Shown: in pieces, positions 54,770 through 62,693 of the stretch
Layout: each line of letters starts with the position of its first letter
How positions within the stretch are numbered: the first letter of the stretch is position 1
Source: Rhizobium etli_C
GTDB lineage: Bacteria > Pseudomonadota > Alphaproteobacteria > Rhizobiales > Rhizobiaceae
DNA length: 64,000 nt
NCBI RefSeq assembly: GCF_014198605.1
Contig: NZ_JACIHU010000014.1
Reading direction: 5' to 3' (one strand)
Notes under the pieces: generated by a model
The model's input: the letters and a program-made list of their open reading frames with translations, nothing else
What the model was told of the DNA's origin: nothing
Database searches by the model: none
Program-made: the position numbers and the translations under genes

Positions 54770-55819
54770 ATGGCGCGTAAAAATCTCCTCTCCGGACTGA
54801 TGGACGACTCCAAGAAGTTTACTGCGGTAAACACTGAGGATGAGCCGACCCATCGCGATGAGAAACAGCACATCACCTATAAAGGGATCGGCGCTCTCGG
54901 GGCCGTCACGCGCAGCATTGACGCGCTGGCTGCGAAGGCTGATGCAGCCAGGGCGATCGAGGAGCAATTGGCGAGCGGCGAGACGGTGGTCGATCTCGAT
55001 CCAACGCTGATCGAAGATTCCTTCGTGACAGATCGGTTGGTTCATACCGACGAGCAGTTCCGCGAACTGGTCGAAGCGATCAGACTGCGCGGCCAGGACT
55101 CGCCGATCCTCGTGCGCCCCCATCCCGAGAAAGATGGCCGCTATCAGATTGCCTTCGGGCATCGCCGCGCCCGCGCTGCAAAAGAGCTCGGACGGCCCGT
55201 CCGCGCGGTGGTCAAGAAGCTCGACGATCGCGACCACGTCATTGCTCAGGGACAGGAGAATTCGGCGCGCGCCGATTTGTCCTTCATCGAGAGGACGATG
55301 TTTGCCGACAGGCTCGACACGCTGGGCTTTGACAGGGAAACGATCATGTCGGCCCTCAGCGCCGATAAGACCACAGTTTCCAAGATGCTGTCCGTCACCA
55401 AGCGCATTCCAACCGAAGTCCTGGCTGCGATCGGCGCGGCTAAGACCACCGGCCGCGACCGCTGGCATGATCTTTCGGTGAAATTCGAGACTGAAAACAT
55501 CGCCGCCCGGGCAATCGAGTTTACCAGGTCGGTGGAGTTCGAGACGGCGGAGCCGGACGCCCGCTTCGACATGCTCGTTGCTTTCATCACCAGGAAACAT
55601 CAAGCCTCATCCACCGCCGAGCTTCAGCCCGTTGCTCGCGCCTGGCAGCGCCAGGACGGAGCGGTCAAGGCGAAGATCAAGGATGATGGAAGGCAGTTCA
55701 CCATCGCGCTGAAGGCGGAAAAGGCATCTGCCTTTGGAGCCTACATCGCCAGCAATCTGGATCGCCTCTACGAGGCGTTCGAGAAGACACAGGATTCGAC
55801 GAAGAACGGAGATCAATAA
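54770..55819 (+). CDS. repB: Plasmid partitioning protein RepB (ParB family)
   Basis: The 349-residue protein starts at ATG 54770 (MARKNLLSGLMDDSKKFTAV). It has the ParB box-type region ILVRPHPEKDGRYQIAFGHRR with the following RARAAKELGR, a QGQENSARADLSFIERTMF stretch typical of ParB/RepB, and a helix-turn-helix in ALSADKTTVSKMLSV. It binds parS and cooperates with RepA. Remarkably a parS copy is embedded in its own codons 16-21. A competing ATG at 54763 in another frame closes after five codons. Confidence 0.95.
   Translation: MARKNLLSGLMDDSKKFTAVNTEDEPTHRDEKQHITYKGIGALGAVTRSIDALAAKADAARAIEEQLASGETVVDLDPTLIEDSFVTDRLVHTDEQFRELVEAIRLRGQDSPILVRPHPEKDGRYQIAFGHRRARAAKELGRPVRAVVKKLDDRDHVIAQGQENSARADLSFIERTMFADRLDTLGFDRETIMSALSADKTTVSKMLSVTKRIPTEVLAAIGAAKTTGRDRWHDLSVKFETENIAARAIEFTRSVEFETAEPDARFDMLVAFITRKHQASSTAELQPVARAWQRQDGAVKAKIKDDGRQFTIALKAEKASAFGAYIASNLDRLYEAFEKTQDSTKNGDQ
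54817..54832. promoter_or_regulatory. parS site 2 inside repB
   Basis: A second exact copy of GTTTACTGCGGTAAAC lies inside repB, where it encodes part of KKFTAVN. It is 82 bases from site 1. Identical flanks (GAA before both) suggest duplication. The coding overlap constrains both protein and DNA sequence. Confidence 0.87.
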
Positions 55820-55824
55820 GCAAA

Positions 55825-55874
55825 AGAAAAGGCCCCCGAACGTTGCCGTCGCGGAAGCCCTCTCTGATCTAGAC
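55825..55874 (-). ncRNA. Countertranscribed RNA (ctRNA/incA) regulating repC
   Basis: The repB-repC gap shows an antisense gene on the minus strand: -35 TTGACT (55904-55909), 17-base spacer, -10 GATTCT (55881-55886), predicted start near 55874. Its 3' end has a stem GGCUUCCG/CGGGGGCC (55852-55859 with 55831-55838, including two G-U pairs) followed by U-rich 55822-55830. Known repABC ctRNAs of about 50-60 nt occupy the same place and repress repC translation and replication, causing incompatibility. Exact ends are inferred. Confidence 0.8.
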
Positions 55875-55968
55875 ACCCAGAGAATCACATTTCCGCGAAT
55901 CATAGTCAAGAGTCTTTGGCACCGAATTTGGTGAGCCGCGATCTTTTGCCTTGAAGAAGGCGAAGAAA

Positions 55969-57261
55969 ATGGAAAGCGGAAATGTGACGACGCCCTTCGG
56001 GCGGCGGCCGATGACGTTTGGCATGTTGGCAAGCCAGGCGGCGGCTCGAAAAATCGAGCCCGGTCAATCGATCGACAAGTGGAGACTCTACCGCGCCCTG
56101 TGCGAGGCCAAGCCGCTGCTCGGCATCACCGACCGGGCGCTCGCCATCCTCAACGCCCTGCTGAGCTTTTATCCCAAAGGAGAGCTCTCCGAGGAAAATG
56201 GGCTTGTCGTATTCCCGTCCAACGCCCAGCTCTCCCTGCGCGCACATGGGATGGCGGAGCAGACGATCCGCCGCCACCTGGCGAGCCTGATCGAGGCCGG
56301 ACTGCTGATCCGCAAGGATAGCCCCAACGGCAAGCGCTATGCCCGTAAGGAGCAGGGCGGGGACATCCGCGAGGCATTCGGCTTCTCGTTGGCGCCGCTG
56401 CTCGCGCGCGCCGACGAGATCGAGCGGCTGGCGGCGGAGGTGACGGCCGAACGGTTGCATCTGCAGCGGCTCAGAGAGCGCCTGACGCTATGCCGTCGCG
56501 ACATTGCCAAGCTCATCGAGATGGCGCTGGAAGAGGGGATCGCCGGCGACTGGGGCCGGATCCATCTGCATTTCCGCGATGTCGTCGACCGACTGCCACG
56601 CTCGCCATCCGCTGCACAGATCGCTGCGGCGCTCGACGAACTGGAACTGCTGCGCGAGGAAATCACCAATCAGTTGGAAATGCAGGAAGAAACGCAAAAT
56701 CAAAGCGGCAATGCCCCACATTATGAGCGGCACATACAGAATTCAAACCCACACTCCATTACTGAACTTGAACCAAGCTTCGAAACGAAGCAGGGCGCAA
56801 CGGCGGATAATCGATCGGCAGGTCGGGCCGAGCCGGCAGTCCGAATGCAGAAAGGGGAAGGGACGAACGGCCATGTCCAGGCCGCCAGATCTGCCTCCGT
56901 TGGCAGCGGCGCGCTCAAATCCTTCCCGCTGGGCCTGGTGTTGCAGGCCTGCCCCGAGATCGCGGCCTACGGACCGCAGGGCGCGATTGGCTCCTGGCGC
57001 GATCTGATGGCCGCGGCTGTGGTCGTTCGTTCGATGCTCGGTGTCAGTCCGTCGGCCTACGAACAGGCCTGTGAGATCATGGGGCCGGAAAACGCGGCCA
57101 CCGTCATGGCTTGCGTCCTCGAAAGGGCAGGGCACATCAACTCCGCCGGCGGCTATCTCCGCGACTTGACGCGCCGTGCCGAAAGAGGAGAGTTTGCCAT
57201 TGGCCCGATGTTGATGGCCCTTGCCCGCTCCAATGTACCGGTGAGAGGCAAGACGGGATGA
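55969..57261 (+). CDS. repC: Plasmid replication initiator RepC
   Basis: ATG 55969 (MESGNVTTPFGRRPMTFGML) gives 430 residues; a TTG six codons earlier is in frame. RepC family features: SIDKWRLYRALCEAKPLLGI, ALAILNALLSFYPK, and a winged-helix area (LSLRAHGMAEQTIRRHLASL). The C-terminal part (LKSFPLGLVLQACPEIAAY) is typical too. RepC is the only essential initiator of repABC plasmids and acts in cis on an origin inside its gene. The ctRNA is antisense to its leader. Confidence 0.95.
   Translation: MESGNVTTPFGRRPMTFGMLASQAAARKIEPGQSIDKWRLYRALCEAKPLLGITDRALAILNALLSFYPKGELSEENGLVVFPSNAQLSLRAHGMAEQTIRRHLASLIEAGLLIRKDSPNGKRYARKEQGGDIREAFGFSLAPLLARADEIERLAAEVTAERLHLQRLRERLTLCRRDIAKLIEMALEEGIAGDWGRIHLHFRDVVDRLPRSPSAAQIAAALDELELLREEITNQLEMQEETQNQSGNAPHYERHIQNSNPHSITELEPSFETKQGATADNRSAGRAEPAVRMQKGEGTNGHVQAARSASVGSGALKSFPLGLVLQACPEIAAYGPQGAIGSWRDLMAAAVVVRSMLGVSPSAYEQACEIMGPENAATVMACVLERAGHINSAGGYLRDLTRRAERGEFAIGPMLMALARSNVPVRGKTG
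56683..56810. other. Putative origin region (oriV) inside repC
   Basis: A stretch of repC with more A and T than its flanks lies about here (runs such as AAACGCAAAATCAAAG and ATACAGAATTCAAA). In the repABC family oriV lies in an AT-rich segment in the middle of repC. The position is an inference; no iteron or defined box is visible. Confidence 0.45.
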
Positions 57262-57451
57262 GATTCCGAGCGGCCTTTTGCTGCGAATTTATGGTTAACG
57301 AAGTGTGACGGAACTAAAGAGGAAGATAGCTTCTCATTGGCGCCTTCTCCCTTTGCGATCATGAGGTTACATATTTCTGGTTGGCGGGGTGGGGAGCGGA
57401 ACTGGCCGATGAGCGGCCGGGCGTTCCATTGAGGAACGGCAGCTACCGGAG

Positions 57452-57480
57452 TTGACGCGAAACGCCTTTTTGACGATACG
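57452..57480 (+). promoter_or_regulatory. Weak candidate promoter for the sugar transferase gene
   Basis: TTGACG at 57452-57457 and GATACG at 57475-57480, 17 bases apart, lie about 40 bases before the sugar transferase start. The -10 match is poor. The 255-base gap after repC is otherwise empty. Confidence 0.3.
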
Positions 57481-57516
57481 GCGCGGTGGGGCGTATGGCG
57501 AAATCCCCATGAGGCG

Positions 57517-58101
57517 ATGGAACAAGTGCGGAGCATGGGTTTGAAACGGGCGGTCGATTTTCTTCTGGCTGTGGTCGCGTCGGTCATCCTGCTGGTTCCG
57601 ATCCTTGTCGTCGCTCTATGTGTGCGGCTGACCTCGACGGGGCCAATCCTCTACTGGTCAAAACGTGTCGGCCGCTTCAATCAGATCTTCCTGATGCCGA
57701 AATTTCGTAGCATGCGCGTCGACACGCCGACGGTTGCCACACATCTGCTCGAGAATCCCGATCGGTTTCTGACACCCATCGGTTCGTTTCTGCGCAAATC
57801 GAGCCTCGACGAATTGCCGCAGCTCTGGTGCATTCTGGGCGGCAAAATGAGTTTTGTCGGGCCTCGGCCGGCGCTCTACAATCAGTATGATCTGATCGAA
57901 TTGCGGACCGCCCACGGCGTCGACAAACTCCTGCCCGGATTGACCGGTTGGGCGCAGATCAACGGCCGCGACGAGTTGCCGATTCCTGACAAGGTGAAAT
58001 TCGATGTCGAATATCTCGAGCGGCGCTCGTTCGGTTTCGACATGCGCATTCTGTTTCAGACCGCCGGCAAGGTGATCGGGCGCAAGGGAATAAGGCATTA
58101 A
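57517..58101 (+). CDS. Polyprenyl-phosphate sugar transferase (ExoY/WcaJ-like)
   Basis: The 194-residue protein has one N-terminal membrane segment (FLLAVVASVILLVPILVVAL) and the bacterial sugar-transferase domain, with KFRSMRVD, DELPQLWCILGGKMSFVGPRP split by the active-site region, and GLTGWAQINGRDELP. Such enzymes place the first sugar phosphate on undecaprenyl phosphate at the inner membrane to start exopolysaccharide or O-antigen units. ATG 57517 or 57538 (MGLKRAV) are possible starts. The NDP-sugar dehydratase gene follows 123 bases later. Confidence 0.9.
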   Translation: MEQVRSMGLKRAVDFLLAVVASVILLVPILVVALCVRLTSTGPILYWSKRVGRFNQIFLMPKFRSMRVDTPTVATHLLENPDRFLTPIGSFLRKSSLDELPQLWCILGGKMSFVGPRPALYNQYDLIELRTAHGVDKLLPGLTGWAQINGRDELPIPDKVKFDVEYLERRSFGFDMRILFQTAGKVIGRKGIRH

Positions 58102-58224
58102 GTTACCAACTTCCGATAGATAAGCGGTGCGGAAGACCTTGATTTCCGATTATTTCAGTTGCGCTCGTTGTAGAAAATGACAAGAAGGTGATTGTCTATT
58201 TGATCTGCGAGACGCTGGGAAGCA

Positions 58225-60219
58225 ATGCCTGAAAATACCCCCACTGGGACGCCACGCTCAGCATGGTTCTTGGTGCCGATGCAGGCGCTTGTCGCCCCTC
58301 TGCTGGCGATGCCGCGTGCTGCCAAACGCGCGCTCGCCTTGCTGGTGGATTCCAGTCTTTGTGTCCTGACGATCTGGCTGGCCTATTGCTTCCGCTTGAA
58401 CGAATGGACGGTCCTTACCGGCGTGCAGTGGCTGCCGGTCTTCGTTTCCTTGTGCATGGCCCTTCCCATCTTCATCGTCATGGGCATGTATCGGGCGATC
58501 TTTCGTTATGCCAACATGGCCGCTTTCATCGCGGTTCTTAAGGCTATTGCGATCTACGGCGTCGCCTTCATGACGATATTTACGGCGCTGAGCGTCCCGG
58601 GCGTTCCGAGAACCGTCGGGATTCTCCAGCCCTTCCTGCTGCTGATCGCGATCGGACTGTCACGGTTGGGTATCCGTTATTGGCTCGGCGATACCTATCA
58701 GCGGATCCTTCACCAGAATACGCTCGCCAAAGTGCTGATCTACGGGGCAGGGAATTCCGGCCGACAACTCGCCGGCGCTCTGACGAACAGCGCCGAACTC
58801 AATGTCGTCGGTTACCTGGATGATGATCCGCGTCTTAAGGGCGGCATCATGGGCGGCTTGCCGATCTACGACCCGTCGGACCTTCCGGTGCTCGCCGAAG
58901 CTCTTGGCGTGCACAACGTGCTTCTTGCTCTTCCATCCGCATCGCGGCAGCGGCGCAACGAAATCCTCGAGCGCATCCGCAAAGCCAGGGTGAATGTTCG
59001 CACATTGCCGGACCTGACGGCGCTTGCTCAGGGCCGTGTCGCCGTCTCCGACATTCGCGAGTTGGAGATCGAAGACTTGCTGGGCAGGGAAGCGGTAGCG
59101 CCGCGGCAGGAATTGCTCGACAAGGCGATGCGCAAAAAGGTGGTTATGGTCACCGGCGCCGGCGGTTCCATCGGTGGTGAACTTTGTCGCCAGATCCTGC
59201 GCAATGCGCCTTCGACCCTCATCCTCATCGATCAGAACGAGTTTTCGCTTTATAATATTCACGCCGAATTGCTAAAGCTGGCTGAACTTTACCAGCAGGA
59301 AAGCCTGCAGATCGTTCCGATCCTTTGTTCCGTCCGCGACCATGACCGCATGGAACATATTATGCAGAGCTGGCGGCCTCAGACGCTCTATCACGCCGCC
59401 GCTTACAAGCATGTGCCCCTCGTCGAACATAATGCCGTGGAGGGCATCAAGAATAACGTCATGGGGACGCTGATCACCGCACGCGCGGCGAACAAATGCG
59501 GCGTCTTGAATTTTGTGCTGATCAGCACGGACAAAGCCGTGCGTCCGACGAATGTGATGGGCGCCAGCAAGAGGCTGGCGGAGATGGTTCTGCAGGCGCT
59601 TGCCGCAGAACCGGCCATTGACAGAGTGCGCACGAATTTCTCCATGGTCCGGTTCGGAAACGTGCTCGGTTCCTCCGGATCCGTCGTGCCGCTGTTCCGG
59701 CAGCAGATCAAGGACGGCGGGCCGGTTACCCTGACGCACCCGAAAATAACCCGCTACTTCATGACCATCTCGGAGGCCTCACAACTGGTCATTCAGGCGG
59801 GCGCGATGGCCGAGGGCGGGGATGTTTTCCTGCTTGACATGGGCGAGCCCGTCCGCATCGCAGACCTCGCCCGTAAGATGGTCGAGCTTTCGGGATTGAC
59901 TGTCCGCGACGAGGATAATCCCGAAGGGGACATCGAGCTTTCCGTTACCGGCCTGAGGCCCGGCGAGAAGCTTTATGAAGAACTGTTGATCGGGGATAAC
60001 CCTGAGACAACCGAACATCCCCGTATTATGAAGGCGCGCGAGGATTTCCTGTTCTGGCCTGAGCTTTCCAAGAAGCTCAGCTTGCTCAATGCGGCATTGG
60101 ATCGAAACGATATGGTCGCGGCACGCGCGACCTTGGCAGAACTCGTCTCCGGCTATTCCTCAACCGGTGAGGTTTCGGATCTTGCCTTCACCGGCGCCGA
60201 AACCGTTCCGGCGGCCTGA
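58225..60219 (+). CDS. NDP-sugar epimerase/dehydratase (WbpM/CapD/FlaA1 family)
   Basis: The 664-residue protein has about four N-terminal membrane helices (VDSSLCVLTIWLAYCFRL and three more up to residue 150), then an unusual CoA-like Rossmann domain VLIYGAGNSGRQL near 175, then the short-chain dehydrogenase domain with VVMVTGAGGSIGGELCR near 305. The catalytic region contains STDKAVRPTNVMGASKR. WbpM-type enzymes make UDP-4-keto-6-deoxy-GlcNAc for N-acetylquinovosamine or N-acetylfucosamine in polysaccharides. It follows the sugar transferase in the same direction and converges with the ligase-like gene. Confidence 0.93.
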   Translation: MPENTPTGTPRSAWFLVPMQALVAPLLAMPRAAKRALALLVDSSLCVLTIWLAYCFRLNEWTVLTGVQWLPVFVSLCMALPIFIVMGMYRAIFRYANMAAFIAVLKAIAIYGVAFMTIFTALSVPGVPRTVGILQPFLLLIAIGLSRLGIRYWLGDTYQRILHQNTLAKVLIYGAGNSGRQLAGALTNSAELNVVGYLDDDPRLKGGIMGGLPIYDPSDLPVLAEALGVHNVLLALPSASRQRRNEILERIRKARVNVRTLPDLTALAQGRVAVSDIRELEIEDLLGREAVAPRQELLDKAMRKKVVMVTGAGGSIGGELCRQILRNAPSTLILIDQNEFSLYNIHAELLKLAELYQQESLQIVPILCSVRDHDRMEHIMQSWRPQTLYHAAAYKHVPLVEHNAVEGIKNNVMGTLITARAANKCGVLNFVLISTDKAVRPTNVMGASKRLAEMVLQALAAEPAIDRVRTNFSMVRFGNVLGSSGSVVPLFRQQIKDGGPVTLTHPKITRYFMTISEASQLVIQAGAMAEGGDVFLLDMGEPVRIADLARKMVELSGLTVRDEDNPEGDIELSVTGLRPGEKLYEELLIGDNPETTEHPRIMKAREDFLFWPELSKKLSLLNAALDRNDMVAARATLAELVSGYSSTGEVSDLAFTGAETVPAA

Positions 60220-60252
60220 AGACGACAACGCGCAAGCGTTGAGCGCCGGAAT

Positions 60253-61527
60253 TCAGCTTCGCACGACGGGCGCGAAGACTGTGCTGCCCCGATCCAAGCA
60301 AATCAGGGCGACCATATAGGCGAAGATCGGATCCAGTGCCTTTTGGTTGAACATGATGCCGACGCTGCCGGTAACAATGTAGCTGCTGGTGAGCAGAAGA
60401 GCGAGCGCTATGGACAGGTCCCTGCCAGGACCGGGTTCCTTTTTCCACGAGGCTATCAAGGGCGCCAGGAGCAGCAGCGAAAGCGCCGCGATGCCGACAA
60501 CGCCGGCGTCAATTCCCGCTGTCAGAAAGCCGTTATGGACATGCGAGAAGGTCAAGTATGGGCGCATGCTGTCTGGCAATTCCGCCAAGACCGAGGCCAT
60601 CCTGTTTTGCGGGCCATAACCGGTCAACGGATCCTTGCTGATTGCCGACAGTGCGCCTTTGTACAAAGCGACCCGTGCGCTGAGTGAGGTAATCTCACCT
60701 TCACTGCGTTCCAGCGCTGCCATATTTTCCTGCAGCGCGTGGATGCGATGGATGATCTGGCCGCTGCCCAGCGCGATAAGTCCCGCAAACAGCAAAGAGC
60801 CGGTGATGGCGAGACTGCGCAAACTCAGATGAAAGCTATGTTTGCGAAAATACCAGAGAAGGATGACGAGATGGACGGGAATGGCCAGCCACGCCGAACG
60901 CGTTCCCGAAAGCAGCACGCAGCCGAGGCCAGCGGCATATCCCAAGATCGCAATTCTTTGCTCGACGCTTTTAGGAGATTGAACGTTAAGAAGCGCAACG
61001 CCGCCGAAAAGAAGGCCTATGATTCCGAGGAGTGCGGCATTCGACGTCCCGGCCTCTGCTCTCTCCATCAGAAACATGATCTGCACCAGGCTGATGAGAA
61101 ATGTTACGATCATCCCGATCCCGGCACCGAGGATAAACAGCGGCACGAGGCGGCCATCGGGAGATTGGCGCATTCGCGGCAATATCAGCCAGATCGAAAA
61201 GAAGGGCAGGAGCCGGAATATCCAGTCCGCCACTTCGGAATAGGGCGGGTTGATGAAGATGCTGGCGATCATCACCAGCGGGTAGGTCGTCATGCAGATG
61301 GCAACTGCCCAGTCCGATTTCGAGAAGTTCAGAGGAAAGCGGGCCGTCGTCAGCAAGTAGATGCCCGACAGCATCGACCCGAGGAGGATGAACCCGTTGA
61401 AATTAGGTGAAAGTCCGGGCAGGATTGCAAAGAGAAAAACCGCAATGCCGTTAGTTCGATCAAGCGCGCTTCCAGACCCGTCCCCGGGATGAAGTACCGC
61501 AATCACGAGTTGCCTGAAATAATTCAC
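60253..61527 (-). CDS. O-antigen ligase/polymerase-like membrane protein
   Basis: This 424-residue protein has some 11-12 membrane segments and a large periplasmic loop near its middle (SARVALYKGALSAISKDPLTGYG, then HVHNGFLTAGIDAG), the location of the conserved histidine in the Wzy_C/WaaL family. Arginine in SGTRSAWLAIPV is also typical. It would either ligate polysaccharide to lipid A or polymerise repeat units at the periplasmic face. It converges with the dehydratase gene, with 33 bases between the stops. Ligase and polymerase cannot be told apart by sequence alone. Confidence 0.85.
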   Translation of the reverse strand: MNYFRQLVIAVLHPGDGSGSALDRTNGIAVFLFAILPGLSPNFNGFILLGSMLSGIYLLTTARFPLNFSKSDWAVAICMTTYPLVMIASIFINPPYSEVADWIFRLLPFFSIWLILPRMRQSPDGRLVPLFILGAGIGMIVTFLISLVQIMFLMERAEAGTSNAALLGIIGLLFGGVALLNVQSPKSVEQRIAILGYAAGLGCVLLSGTRSAWLAIPVHLVILLWYFRKHSFHLSLRSLAITGSLLFAGLIALGSGQIIHRIHALQENMAALERSEGEITSLSARVALYKGALSAISKDPLTGYGPQNRMASVLAELPDSMRPYLTFSHVHNGFLTAGIDAGVVGIAALSLLLLAPLIASWKKEPGPGRDLSIALALLLTSSYIVTGSVGIMFNQKALDPIFAYMVALICLDRGSTVFAPVVRS

Positions 61528-61842
61528 TTTGCTGATCCTGAGGTGTCATTGTTCCCGCCTCGCTAAGGACCGATGTCACCGCTGTCAAGTTGTGGGAGCG
61601 GGCCCCCACCCGCGCTTTTCTCACTATTGTATTCCGGCAACAGCAAACCCGAATGCTTCTTCCTCTACCGTCGATGCGCGGCGACGCCCTGCAGCAGCAA
61701 TGCTGATGCGATGACGAAACACGCTTGGGGGCGATCTTACCGTCGAGGTTATCATTGCGCCGCGTAAAGGATCGGCGGTCGCGCACACGATCCGGCTCTA
61801 CCATTCTTGCCGCTCGCGCGGTTCGTTTGTTGAGGTCGACAG
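61528..61842. other. Intergenic region between ligase and small membrane protein
   Basis: The 315 bases contain no supportable gene. A possible -35 box TTGACA for the minus-strand ligase lies at 61583-61588 (plus strand TGTCAA), without a good -10. A GTGGG/CCCAC pair at about 61590-61610 may form a weak hairpin. Confidence 0.35.
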
Positions 61843-62094
61843 CTAACGCCAATATGAGTGGGCTGAGCTTTCCGCCGATGATCGACCGAGGAGATAACCG
61901 AACCCGAACGCCGCAATACCAATGCCAAGCAACAATGCGCTTGCCGTCTGCGGGTGGTCTCTGGCGCCGGTGGTGACTGCATAGGCCTCGCGTTTCACTC
62001 GGCTCGCTGCCGATTGGGCGGCCTTGGCCAATCCTTCTGGCCGTTCGACGGGTGTGCCGGTGAAGCCTGCGTTCAAATCCTGTTTGTCAGCCAT
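61843..62094 (-). CDS. Small protein with C-terminal membrane helix, unknown function
   Basis: Start ATG 62094 (MADKQDLNAGFTGTPVERPE) follows GGAAAGG. The 83-residue protein has a charged N-terminal half (KAAQSAASRVKREAYAVTTG) and one C-terminal hydrophobic segment (ASALLLGIGIAAFGFGYLLG) after HPQT, the layout of ElaB/YqjD-type proteins, which anchor to the inner membrane in stationary phase. The resemblance is in layout only. It lies 54 bases after the DUF2934 gene and is probably cotranscribed with it. Confidence 0.65.
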   Translation of the reverse strand: MADKQDLNAGFTGTPVERPEGLAKAAQSAASRVKREAYAVTTGARDHPQTASALLLGIGIAAFGFGYLLGRSSAESSAHSYWR

Positions 62095-62147
62095 GTCGGA
62101 ACCTTTCCTGAATTTGCTCGTCCTAAATTTTGCTCGCGGCTGCAATT

Positions 62148-62549
62148 TCAATCCTGCTCGCGTGTGCCGGGTGAGGCTTCGCGTTGATCCGCGTCTTCGA
62201 GATCCGTCTTGACGAGGAAGGCGTCGCGATGCTCGCGCGACGCCTCTCGCAGCGCCTCGAGCCTGGGAGGATTGTCCGTCTCACCCCGTGCATCGAGCTC
62301 GTGCTCGGCGCGGATCCAATGATCCCGATGCTTGCCTTCCGGCCTTCCTTCCTTCTCCCACAGCGAGTATGCCCTTTTCCGGATCTTGTCCTCGCGTGTG
62401 GCTGCCTGAGAACCGATGCTCTGCTCTGCGGGTTCCCGAATGGCTTGCCGCGCCGTCTTCCCTTTGCCTGCGCCGGCAGGGGGTGAATCCTTCAGCCGCG
62501 TGCCGTCGGTCGCGATTTCGTTTCTTTTGCGTCGTAACGGATTTTTCAT
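62148..62549 (-). CDS. DUF2934 domain protein
   Basis: The 133-residue hydrophilic protein contains the short DUF2934 motif (IRKRAYSLWEKEGRPEGKHR followed by DHWIRAEHEL) in its middle. The N-terminal third is basic and low in complexity, the C-terminal third is rich in Glu, Arg and Asp. DUF2934 proteins are common in rhizobia and of unknown role, often seen with general stress genes. It is divergent from the GntR-type gene and precedes the small membrane protein. A GGAGG site precedes the ATG. Confidence 0.75.
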   Translation of the reverse strand: MKNPLRRKRNEIATDGTRLKDSPPAGAGKGKTARQAIREPAEQSIGSQAATREDKIRKRAYSLWEKEGRPEGKHRDHWIRAEHELDARGETDNPPRLEALREASREHRDAFLVKTDLEDADQREASPGTREQD

Positions 62550-62652
62550 CGGCGCCTCCTTGCTGGGAACTCAACCAATTCCGCTGATTGAAGTTCCCAT
62601 TGGCCGCATTTTGAACGCCAAAGTATCCAGGTGCCTTGGCAGGGTGTCTCGA

Positions 62653-62672
62653 TTGATATACTAGTATGCCAA
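62653..62672. promoter_or_regulatory. Candidate UxuR/ExuR-type operator
   Basis: A 20-bp near-palindrome (16 of 20 positions symmetric) centred on ATACTAGTAT lies 22 bases before the GntR-type start, with TTG and CAA at its ends. The shape resembles the ATTGGTATACCAAT-like operators of UxuR/ExuR relatives. It could control the regulator and uxuA downstream. Confidence 0.45.
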
Positions 62673-62693
62673 ACCAATGTCCCGGTACCGTTT

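Noticed and set aside
61460..61852. Minus-strand frame of 130 codons between ligase and small protein
   Set aside because: Low-complexity, Arg-rich content without motif; it overlaps the start of the ligase gene.
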